From the NCBI GenBank assembly GCA_011526335.1, contig WTJB01000315.1, positions 1 to 19,635 of the forward strand: a DNA stretch of 19,635 bases, given 5' to 3'. Source of the DNA: Candidatus Arcticimaribacter sp. GTDB taxonomy: Bacteria; Bacteroidota; Bacteroidia; Flavobacteriales; Flavobacteriaceae. The position numbers and the translations under genes are program-made. The notes under the pieces are model-generated. The model was not told the origin of the DNA. It did no database searches and worked only from the letters and a program-made list of their open reading frames with translations. The stretch's first letter is position 1. Each line of letters begins with the position of its first letter. Below are positions 8,465-14,356 of this stretch, in pieces.

Positions 8465-8472
8465 TACTTTTG
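8465..8472 (+). promoter_or_regulatory. Putative Bacteroidota -7 box for the metal-uptake cluster
   Basis: TACTTTTG matches the TAnnTTTG consensus exactly and ends 9 bp before the preferred ATG at 8482, giving an almost leaderless transcript. No TTG is found at the expected -33 spacing, so it may need an activator. Confidence 0.45.
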
Positions 8473-8481
8473 AAGTCCGAT

Positions 8482-8805
8482 ATGGCGAATAAAAGACAAC
8501 ATATAGGATTGATTTTTTTGTTGCTGGGAGTTCTTTTTTCTACCCAGGGCATGCAGTATGTTCACCTTTTTGGTGAGCATCAAGACGAAGTTCAATGTAC
8601 AGAAAACACACTGCACTTTCATGAGGAAGAAACCGAGTGTGCCTTTCACTTTTTGTACACTGAACCCTTTATCGATCTTGGTTTTTATTTGTACACCACC
8701 CATGTAGACGACACACAACTGCAACACTTTTCTCATTATACCGCAACTGAAGGGAATTCTTCTATTGCATTACCCGCCTTACGCGGGCCACCCATTATTT
8801 TTTGA
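8482..8805 (+). CDS. Small His/Cys-rich exported protein, first gene of the receptor cluster
   Basis: A 107-residue protein. An in-frame ATG at 8365 exists, but it overlaps the ABC gene start and would precede the likely promoter; the ATG at 8482 gives a proper hydrophobic N-terminus (IGLIFLLLGVLFS, residues 8-20). The mature part is rich in possible metal ligands: His28, His33, Cys39, His45, His47, Cys53, His56, His74, His82 and His85, including HFHEEETECAFHF at 45-57. The C-terminus is LRGPPIIF. Small Bacteroidota proteins with a similar His/Cys pattern and an RxPP-like end are often found beside TonB-dependent receptors. I infer metal binding or sensing in the periplasm, but no function is established here. 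The lipoprotein gene follows after 54 bp. Confidence 0.65.
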   Translation: MANKRQHIGLIFLLLGVLFSTQGMQYVHLFGEHQDEVQCTENTLHFHEEETECAFHFLYTEPFIDLGFYLYTTHVDDTQLQHFSHYTATEGNSSIALPALRGPPIIF

Positions 8806-8859
8806 TATATCACGCCCTGAATCTAAACCCATTTTAACGATCAAAAAATAATATTAAAA

Positions 8860-9402
8860 ATGAAAAAAAATTTTTCAACCCTTGCTTTGCCATTATTGGC
8901 CTTTCTATTTGTATTTACCTCATGTAAAAAAGATGATCCTGAGGAAGTCAATGAAGAAGAAGAAATCAACCGTGTAGTACTTTCTGTTTTTCAAACAGGC
9001 GCTAGTCAACAGGATACCTACACTTGGAACGAAGGAGAAACCATTCCTTCCATTGCCCTTAGCGCGAATGCTACTTACCAAGTTTCCGTAAGCTTTTATG
9101 ACGCTTCTGATGCTTCAGACATCGAAAATATCACCGAAGAGGTAATCGAAGAGGCAGACGAGCATTATGTTTTCTTTGAAACTGCCGGAGCAAACTTGAC
9201 GATAGCTTCTGCATCAACAGACACCACGGACAGTGACAATATCCCGATTAATCTAAACACGCAGTGGACCACAGCAGCAGCGAGTTCAGGGTCAGTTCGG
9301 GTTTACTTGATTCACGAACCTACCACAAAAAGCGGTACTTCTCGAGATGATTTTGGAGGAGAAACGGATGTGGAGGTAAACTTCCCTGTAACCATCCAAT
9401 AA
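8860..9402 (+). CDS. Predicted surface-exposed lipoprotein, partner of the TonB-dependent receptor
   Basis: A 180-residue lipoprotein. Residues 1-21 form a lipoprotein signal with lipobox FTSC (Cys22). The next residues, KKDDP, fit the lipoprotein export signal C-X-K-(D/E)2-X described in Capnocytophaga, which sends lipoproteins to the outer face of the outer membrane. The mature part is strongly acidic (EEVNEEEE at 28-35) and beta-rich, with ENITEEVIEEADEHYVFFE at 89-107. That motif resembles a Bacteroidota lipoprotein family sometimes annotated as 'type 1 periplasmic binding fold'; this is from memory. It is followed by a terminator and then the receptor gene, so a receptor-lipoprotein pair that captures a ligand at the cell surface is plausible. 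The ligand is unknown. Confidence 0.72.
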   Translation: MKKNFSTLALPLLAFLFVFTSCKKDDPEEVNEEEEINRVVLSVFQTGASQQDTYTWNEGETIPSIALSANATYQVSVSFYDASDASDIENITEEVIEEADEHYVFFETAGANLTIASASTDTTDSDNIPINLNTQWTTAAASSGSVRVYLIHEPTTKSGTSRDDFGGETDVEVNFPVTIQ

Positions 9403-9408
9403 ATTCCA

Positions 9409-9452
9409 AAACGGAGATGTCTTTTTATCGAGGATATCTCCGTTTATTTTTG
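9409..9452 (+). terminator. Intrinsic terminator after the lipoprotein gene
   Basis: AAACGGAGAT (9409-9418) pairs perfectly with ATCTCCGTTT (9436-9445), and G-U-tolerant pairing continues inward to a loop of about 5 nt (9425-9429). ATTTTTG follows directly. Partial read-through could set the ratio of lipoprotein to receptor transcripts. Confidence 0.75.
9445..9452 (+). promoter_or_regulatory. Possible -7 box overlapping the terminator T-tract
   Basis: TATTTTTG fits TAnnTTTG, but it ends only 2 bp before the GTG start of the receptor and has no -33 TTG. Transcription from it would have to be leaderless. Chance occurrence in a T-rich tract is a real alternative. Confidence 0.2.
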
Positions 9453-9454
9453 TT

Positions 9455-11854
9455 GTGAAAAAACGATTTTTCTTTCTTCTGTTTTTGGTTTCTTGGGGTT
9501 TCCTTTACAGTCAAAAATGTGATTTAGTCTTTTTGGGGCAGGTCTATGATCTGCACGACAAGCTCCCCCTAGAAGGAGTAAGGGTTACTGTGATAGAAAC
9601 GAACAGAGAAGTAATGACCAATGCGGAGGGAAAGTTTGGTTTCCCCGCTCTTTGTAAAGGGAGCTACACCCTTTTACTGGAACACCCTAGTTGTAGTCCC
9701 ACTACGGTTAAAGCAAAGGTCCCTTCTTCCCTGATGAAAAGCTTTTATCTGGAACATCATCTTACAGAACTTGAAGAGATCATTGTTGCCGATAAAAACC
9801 TAAAGAAAAACAGTGCTACCGGAGTAGAAACGGCTCTTTCGGCCGAAGAAATCGCACGCTATAGTACTCAAAACCTTGGAGATGCGCTGAACGCACTTTC
9901 TGGCGTAAACACCCTTAAAACAGGCAGCAATCTTGTAAAGCCTGTTGTGCACGGACTTTCTGGAAGCCGTGTGGTTATTGTCAATGACGGGAACCGTTTG
10001 CAAGACCACGAATGGGGAGCAGACCATGCCCCAAGTATTAGCATTAGTGAGGCAGAAAACATTCAGCTGATCAAAGGACCCTCTGCGCTTCGTTATGGCG
10101 GAGATGCGCTTGGAGGAGTAATAAAAATCTTACCCAAAAAACTCGGCATAAACGATAGCCTCTTCGGAAAAGTCTCATTAGGCTATCAAGACAATGGAAG
10201 ACAACCGAGTGCCTTAGTAAAGCTTCATAAAACAACGGCTAAAGGATATTTTATTTCCACTAACGCTAACCTGAGGCTGGGCGGAGACCTTAGTGCTCCC
10301 GATTATGTATTGACCAATACGGGTGTCAATGAAAAACAGTTTGGGATACGTTTAGGAAGAAATATTATCACACAAAAATGGGCCGTAGGATACACCTATT
10401 TTCAGAAAACTGTTGGAATACTTTCTTCTGCGCATATCGGTAATGTAGGTGATTTATATCGTGCAATATCATCTGGCGTCCCGTTTCGGATCAATCCTTT
10501 TAGCAGAACCATCAACAGCCCTAAACAACACACCCAACACCATACCCTAAAACTCAACTATCAAAAAACATTTGACAACGGCAATAGAATAGAAACCGCC
10601 TATGCCTTTCAAAGCAATAAACGCCAAGAGTTTGACGTACGTAGAGGGGTGCCAAGTACCGTACCGGCCTTAGACATCCACTTACAAACCCATTCTTTTT
10701 TAGTCGATTTACTCAGCGCACAAAAAGAAACAATGTCTTGGGCTGTAGGAACTTCTCTTTCTTTTCAAGACAACTTTTCTGATCCTGACACTGGAGTAAA
10801 AAGGTTGATTCCAGACTATTTTAGGACACAAACGGGGGCCTATTTGACCGCCACTTATTTTCCTTCCAATAACTTTCAGCTAGAAGGAGGTATCCGTTAT
10901 GATTTGGATTGGTTGAATGCCAAAAAGTTTTACCGTATCTCGGATTGGGAAGAAAGAGGGTACGACCAGCGTTATGCCGCTACAATTATAAGAAGGACCA
11001 ACACAAGCCAATACCTTACCGAACAGAATTTACGCTATGGCAATTTCTCCGCCTCTATTGGATTGCATCAAACCCTAAGCGATGCGATCGCGGTCAATTT
11101 AAATTATGGGCTAATCAACAGATCCCCTAACCCATCAGAATTGTTTAGTGATGGACTACACCATGCTTTGGCTACTATAGAATTGGGGGTTTTAGGGTTG
11201 AATAACGAAACGGCGCAAAAGACATTGCTGTCTATCGCCTACAAAAAAGACGGCTTAAAATGGACGCTATCAGGATACTTCAATGCCATAGAGGACTATA
11301 TTTTATTGGAGCCTTCTGGAATAGACCAAACCGTGAGGGGCGCATTTCAAGTATGGCAATACCGGCAAACGGCTGCAACCCTTTTTGGGTTAGATTTTGA
11401 CTGGGAATGGAAGCCAACCCCCAGCCTTCAATGGACGGCAAAAACGACTTGGGTTAAAGGAGAAGAAAAAAACAATGCACGGCCCTTGATCGACATTCCT
11501 CCTTTTAACCAGCAAAACAGCTTGCGTTGGTCGCTTCCAAAGAAACCATGGTCCTTGGCCCTGCACAGCAATTATGTTGCGGAACAAAAAAACTATCCAA
11601 ACAACAACTTCTTTTATGATCTTATAGAAGCGGGAGAAATATCTCGTGTAGAAGTAGACGCCAGCACTCCCCCCAAAGCGTATCATCTTTTGGGAGGCGA
11701 AATACGTTATACATTTAAGCAGAGACCACTTTCTGTTTTCCTCACCATAGAGAATATTAACAACACCTCATTTCGGAATTATTTAAACCGAATGCGTTAC
11801 TTTGCCGATGAACCTGGACGAAGAATTATTCTCCAATTGAACTACACTTTTTAA
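9455..11854 (+). CDS. TonB-dependent outer-membrane receptor with carboxypeptidase-regulatory-like N-terminal domain
   Basis: A 799-residue receptor. The GTG start is chosen because it gives a clean signal peptide (MKKRFFFLLF to FLYSQ, 1-20); the next ATG, at residue 54, would lose it. Residues 24-105 form a CarboxypepD_reg-like beta-sandwich (FLGQVYD, LPLEGVRVTV, TNAEGKFGF). The plug at 125-230 includes LGDALNALSGVNTL, VVHGLSGSRVVIVNDG, EWGADHAPSIS and GPSALRYGGDALGGVI. The rest is a beta-barrel ending in the aromatic C-terminus LQLNYTF. The WGADHAP plug segment recalls receptors for metals such as zinc (ZnuD-like SPDHA) more than SusC polysaccharide receptors; there is no SusD gene. With the His-rich protein and lipoprotein before it, a metal or metal-chelate substrate is my best inference. 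Confidence 0.9.
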   Translation: MKKRFFFLLFLVSWGFLYSQKCDLVFLGQVYDLHDKLPLEGVRVTVIETNREVMTNAEGKFGFPALCKGSYTLLLEHPSCSPTTVKAKVPSSLMKSFYLEHHLTELEEIIVADKNLKKNSATGVETALSAEEIARYSTQNLGDALNALSGVNTLKTGSNLVKPVVHGLSGSRVVIVNDGNRLQDHEWGADHAPSISISEAENIQLIKGPSALRYGGDALGGVIKILPKKLGINDSLFGKVSLGYQDNGRQPSALVKLHKTTAKGYFISTNANLRLGGDLSAPDYVLTNTGVNEKQFGIRLGRNIITQKWAVGYTYFQKTVGILSSAHIGNVGDLYRAISSGVPFRINPFSRTINSPKQHTQHHTLKLNYQKTFDNGNRIETAYAFQSNKRQEFDVRRGVPSTVPALDIHLQTHSFLVDLLSAQKETMSWAVGTSLSFQDNFSDPDTGVKRLIPDYFRTQTGAYLTATYFPSNNFQLEGGIRYDLDWLNAKKFYRISDWEERGYDQRYAATIIRRTNTSQYLTEQNLRYGNFSASIGLHQTLSDAIAVNLNYGLINRSPNPSELFSDGLHHALATIELGVLGLNNETAQKTLLSIAYKKDGLKWTLSGYFNAIEDYILLEPSGIDQTVRGAFQVWQYRQTAATLFGLDFDWEWKPTPSLQWTAKTTWVKGEEKNNARPLIDIPPFNQQNSLRWSLPKKPWSLALHSNYVAEQKNYPNNNFFYDLIEAGEISRVEVDASTPPKAYHLLGGEIRYTFKQRPLSVFLTIENINNTSFRNYLNRMRYFADEPGRRIILQLNYTF

Positions 11855-12031
11855 ATGGTTGAGCCGTTATCATTCACGACCTATTTGGGGATAGGAGTTA
11901 TCACAGGGGCCATCGGAGCCTACATCTCAGAAAAAAAAGGACGTTCCCATCGATTTGGATTTTGGGTCGGGTTTTTCTTTGGGATTATCGGGATAATTAC
12001 CCTTTCCTTGATGAAAAAAAAGGAGGACTAA
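11855..12031 (+). CDS. 58-residue membrane protein coupled to the receptor gene
   Basis: The ATG follows the receptor stop with no spacing (TAA then ATG), so translation is probably coupled. The product is 58 residues with two hydrophobic segments, YLGIGVITGAIGAYI (10-24) and GFWVGFFFGIIGIITLSL (35-52), joined by a basic turn SEKKGRSHR, and a tail MKKKED. It resembles small two-helix inner-membrane proteins with G-rich helices, but I recognise no named family. Its stop overlaps the stop of the convergent PepSY gene by 4 bp. The intact hydrophobic hairpin and tight coupling make it more likely real than chance. Confidence 0.6.
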   Translation: MVEPLSFTTYLGIGVITGAIGAYISEKKGRSHRFGFWVGFFFGIIGIITLSLMKKKED

Positions 12032-12720
12032 CGCTTCTTTTTTCGGAACCAAGTACGGGTCACAAAAGCCAGCGCAAACCCGCTCAGTACAGTAATCAGG
12101 CCGAGAAGAGAAAAGCTACGCAACAACAACGTATTGAAATTATCTCTCCCTTGATAATCCATCGTATGGGTCATCCATAAAAAGTCGAACCATCGCCATT
12201 GGTTGTGTCGTATTCGTTGAAACGCTCCACTTTTGGCATCGACATAAGCTACGGGTGCCCCTTCTCCTGAAAGGCGAATACGGTAGGCGGGGAGAGGGCG
12301 TCCGCGATATTCGTCGTGCGGGCCAACTTCTTCTATACGTTCTATTTGTTTAGGTGTATACTGGGGTAAAATATTTTGTTCTACTACGCTAAGGGCCTGT
12401 TCCTTGCTAATCTCCGCAATGGCTTCGCCGCTGTGGGGATCAACCAATAAAGAGTCGTTTACCCAAAGAAATACCTCTGTTCCAAAGGCTTTTGTTTCTA
12501 TACGGTGCAGGGGATAAGAGAACAAGGAATCGGAAAAGAAACCAGGGGGGATCGTAGCTTTTTGGATTTTTCCTTTTTTGTAGTGATCGCCATGAATTTT
12601 ATCGATGTCCGTCCAACTAAAATAGAGTCCAGAAATGGTCCAAAACAAGAACTGTATACCAATAAAAAGGCCTAAATAACGGTGCGTTTTTCTAAATCGG
12701 TTAATGCGACGATAGCTCAT
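12028..12720 (-). CDS. PepSY domain-containing membrane protein
   Basis: A 230-residue protein using the ATG at 12720, which overlaps the stop of the upstream gene as ATGA. Extending to the ATG at 12870 would add 50 residues read from another frame of that gene. Features: basic RRINRFRKTHRYLGLF entry with His14, a first membrane helix at about 16-35, a periplasmic part with PepSY-type strands (VDPHSGEAIAEIS, YRIRLSGEGAPVAYVDAKSGAFQRI at 146-170), FDFLWMTHTMDYQGRDNFN with His185, and a last helix at about 202-221 followed by RKKKR. PepSY-TM proteins often accompany TonB receptors and are implicated in siderophore or iron reduction. Its position tail-to-tail with the receptor cluster fits that, but it is on the opposite strand. 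Confidence 0.82.
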   Translation of the reverse strand: MSYRRINRFRKTHRYLGLFIGIQFLFWTISGLYFSWTDIDKIHGDHYKKGKIQKATIPPGFFSDSLFSYPLHRIETKAFGTEVFLWVNDSLLVDPHSGEAIAEISKEQALSVVEQNILPQYTPKQIERIEEVGPHDEYRGRPLPAYRIRLSGEGAPVAYVDAKSGAFQRIRHNQWRWFDFLWMTHTMDYQGRDNFNTLLLRSFSLLGLITVLSGFALAFVTRTWFRKKKR

Positions 12721-13148
12721 GCTTTTCGGATCAAATAAAGTTGAGAAAAAATAACATAAAGCAGTACGCCAACCGGCCCAAGCATAAAGGTGCTGAGCAA
12801 GGGAAGCAGAATAAGCGCATGGGGAAGTTCTCTTTTCTGTGCATCCCGTAGCACCCAACACCCTACCCAAAAATCAAAGGCAAGATAGTGCATCCACCCG
12901 GCAGCAGCAGCTTCTGGCGTAGCTTGGTGATATAATTTTAAAATTCCTTCTAGGCTAGAAAAATCGGCTTCGCTCAAACCTCCGTCGCTTAGCAGGAAGT
13001 AGAGATAAAAAAGGCTTATGACCAAGGGGACATAGGGGAATGCAATAAGCGCCTGGGCAATCTTTTTTTTGGGCGCAACAAGGAGGGGTAACCAAGCAAA
13101 AAGGATTGCGGTATTGGCGATAGTGAAAAGGAAGGGGGTTGTATCCAT
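12717..13148 (-). CDS. ABA4-like integral membrane protein (DUF4281)
   Basis: A 143-residue membrane protein with about four helices (near 5-25, 33-53, 83-100 and 110-140). The core MHYLAFDFWVGCWVLRDAQKR at 86-106 and the later TFMLGPVGVLLYVI match the ABA4-like family, which is named for the plant ABA4 protein linked to neoxanthin formation. Bacterial members are mostly uncharacterised; a carotenoid or lipid role is only a hypothesis. It begins 1 bp after the oxygenase stop and overlaps the PepSY start by 2 bp, so the three genes form one operon. Confidence 0.8.
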   Translation of the reverse strand: MDTTPFLFTIANTAILFAWLPLLVAPKKKIAQALIAFPYVPLVISLFYLYFLLSDGGLSEADFSSLEGILKLYHQATPEAAAAGWMHYLAFDFWVGCWVLRDAQKRELPHALILLPLLSTFMLGPVGVLLYVIFSQLYLIRKA

Positions 13149-13149
13149 T

Positions 13150-14097
13150 TTATTTTTTTAATCCTAATTCTTTTAACCGTTGGTCTAAAAACGCCCCTGC
13201 AGTACAGTCTTCATAAGCTTTTGGGTGGGCTTCATCAACACAATTTTCAAGGCAATTCAGAGGCATTTCGGGGATGGGGTGCATAAAAAACGGAATGGAG
13301 TAGCGCGAGCTACCCCAAAGCGATTTTGGGGGGTTTACTACCTGATGTAGAGTTGACTTGAGTTTATTGTTGGTCAAGCGTGCCATCATATCTCCCATAT
13401 TAATAATCAAATCGCCCTCTTGCGCGATGGCGTCTATCCAATCGCCTGCTTTGGTTTTTACTTGTAGTCCTTTTCCTTGCGCCCCCATCAAAAGTGTGAT
13501 GAGGTTAATGTCTCCGTGGGGTGCAGCTCTAAGGGCTTCTTTGGGTGCGGTTTTAATGGGCGGGTAATGGATAGGCCGTAGTATGGAATTCCCGTATCGC
13601 ACATACGGATCAAAATAGTGTTCGTCTAAGTTCAAATAGAGGGCAATGGCTTGTAATAATGCGACACCCGTTTCCTCCAAAGCCTGGTATACTTTTTTCC
13701 CAAGCCGATTGAATTCGGGCAATTCTTTTACGCTAATGTTTTCGGGAAGTTGTTCCCGTTTAGAATCAGGGTGTTTGTTGTATTGACCAAAATGCCAAAA
13801 CTCTTTTAAGTCGCCTTCCGTTCTGCCTTTGGCGTGTTCTTTTCCAAAAGAAGTATAGCCTCTCTGTCCTGCCATGCCGTCGATTTCATAGCTAGATTTT
13901 ACCGCATCATCTAAGTCAAAAAAAGCTTTGATTTGCTCGTAAAGAGGATCGGTTAACGCCGATGTAATGGCATGTCCTTTGAGAATTACAAATCCAATTT
14001 CTTCAAAAGCACGTCCCAGATCTTGGACAAATTGTGCCTTGTCATGAGGGGAGTTTGATAAAAATTTTTGAAGGTCTAAGCGTGAAATTTCTTTCAT
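13150..14097 (-). CDS. 2-oxoglutarate/Fe(II)-dependent dioxygenase, isopenicillin N synthase-like
   Basis: A 315-residue soluble enzyme. The N-terminal DIOX_N part includes FVQDLGRAFEEIGFVILKGH (23-42). The C-terminal double-stranded beta-helix has the iron triad His194-x-Asp196 (APHGDINLITLL) and His251 (LKSTLHQVV), with the 2-oxoglutarate clamp Arg265-x-Ser267 (SSRYSIPFF). All catalytic residues are present, so it should be active. Family members hydroxylate, desaturate or cyclise small molecules; the substrate is not readable. It leads an operon with the ABA4-like and PepSY genes, and has its own promoter with an overlapping palindrome. An operon of an iron enzyme, an ABA4-like protein and a PepSY protein could relate to pigment or iron metabolism; that is speculation. 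Confidence 0.88.
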   Translation of the reverse strand: MKEISRLDLQKFLSNSPHDKAQFVQDLGRAFEEIGFVILKGHAITSALTDPLYEQIKAFFDLDDAVKSSYEIDGMAGQRGYTSFGKEHAKGRTEGDLKEFWHFGQYNKHPDSKREQLPENISVKELPEFNRLGKKVYQALEETGVALLQAIALYLNLDEHYFDPYVRYGNSILRPIHYPPIKTAPKEALRAAPHGDINLITLLMGAQGKGLQVKTKAGDWIDAIAQEGDLIINMGDMMARLTNNKLKSTLHQVVNPPKSLWGSSRYSIPFFMHPIPEMPLNCLENCVDEAHPKAYEDCTAGAFLDQRLKELGLKK

Positions 14098-14104
14098 GGA
14101 TGGT

Positions 14105-14116
14105 CTTTAGCTAAAG
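14105..14116. promoter_or_regulatory. Perfect 12-bp palindrome over the oxygenase promoter
   Basis: CTTTAGCTAAAG is a perfect dyad covering part of the -7 box and the expected start site of the oxygenase operon, 8 bp before its ATG. This is a classic repressor-operator position. Confidence 0.45.
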
Positions 14117-14141
14117 GTAGCAGATTTGTAGGCAAAGGCAA
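14112..14141 (-). promoter_or_regulatory. Promoter of the oxygenase-ABA4-PepSY operon
   Basis: On the minus strand a TTG (14141-14139) is followed by 19 bp and TACCTTTA (14119-14112), one mismatch from TAnnTTTG. The spacing fits the Bacteroidota -33/-7 promoter. The leader would be about 10 nt. Confidence 0.5.
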
Positions 14142-14154
14142 AGCGAAAAAATAA

Positions 14155-14180
14155 AAAAGCAGGCCCATCGACCTGCTTTT
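14155..14180 (-). terminator. Intrinsic terminator downstream of the 20-codon ORF
   Basis: On the minus strand, AAAAGCAGG and CCTGCTTTT form a 9-bp stem with an 8-nt loop, then TTTTTT-A-TTTTTT. It would end transcripts coming from the antiporter or the small ORF before the oxygenase promoter. A weaker T-run exists on the plus strand. Confidence 0.8.
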
Positions 14181-14203
14181 ATTCCATAGATAAGGAGAAC
14201 AAG

Positions 14204-14266
14204 TTAGAAGCTTGCCGTAAAAGGCACTTCTTGTCTGTTACTCCTCAAATAATTATCATAAGACAT
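14204..14266 (-). CDS. Candidate 20-residue peptide ORF with an unusually strong ribosome binding site
   Basis: ATG at 14266 and TAA at 14206-14204 give a peptide that starts MSYDNYLRSN and ends VPFTASF; it is polar with no signal peptide. AAAGGAGGTG lies 5 nt before the ATG, the only strong Shine-Dalgarno sequence I see in the window. A terminator follows 23 bp after the stop. Together these look like a small independent transcription unit, a leader peptide or a translation-sensing RNA. I do not recognise the peptide, and an ORF this short can arise by chance; the ribosome site and terminator are the argument for it. Confidence 0.45.
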   Translation of the reverse strand: MSYDNYLRSNRQEVPFTASF

Positions 14267-14269
14267 AAG

Positions 14270-14281
14270 CACCTCCTTTCT
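14270..14281 (-). promoter_or_regulatory. Extended Shine-Dalgarno sequence, 12 nt complementary to a Bacteroidota-type 16S 3' tail
   Basis: The minus strand reads AGAAAGGAGGTG, the exact complement of CACCUCCUUUCU, which I recall as the Bacteroidota 16S rRNA tail. GGAGG is 5 nt from the ATG at 14266. Bacteroidota genes mostly lack such sites because the anti-SD is sequestered on the ribosome. Confidence 0.6.
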
Positions 14282-14297
14282 ACATTAAATTAAACAT

Positions 14298-14313
14298 CAC
14301 TGTTGTCACAGTG
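14298..14313. promoter_or_regulatory. Inverted repeat upstream of the 20-codon ORF
   Basis: CACTGT-tgtc-ACAGTG is a perfect 6-bp inverted repeat with a 4-nt centre, 32 bp before the start of the small ORF. It could be a protein site or a small RNA hairpin. No clear promoter was found beside it. Confidence 0.35.
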
Positions 14314-14356
14314 CGAACTATTCAATGGTAAAATTATTAAAAGGAAAGGAAAAGCC

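Noticed and set aside
8365..8481. Upstream in-frame ATG at 8365 as the start of the His-rich protein
   Set aside because: It overlaps the start of the divergent ABC transporter gene, would precede the -7 box at 8465, and would bury the signal-like segment behind 39 untypical residues.
9455..11854. SusC-type polysaccharide utilisation locus
   Set aside because: The receptor is about 800 residues, shorter than typical SusC, no SusD gene is present, and the nearby lipoprotein is only 180 residues.
12721..12870. Extension of the PepSY protein to an ATG at 12870
   Set aside because: The extra 50 residues are an out-of-frame reading of the ABA4-like gene and have no PepSY character; the ATGA overlap at 12720 is the normal operon arrangement.
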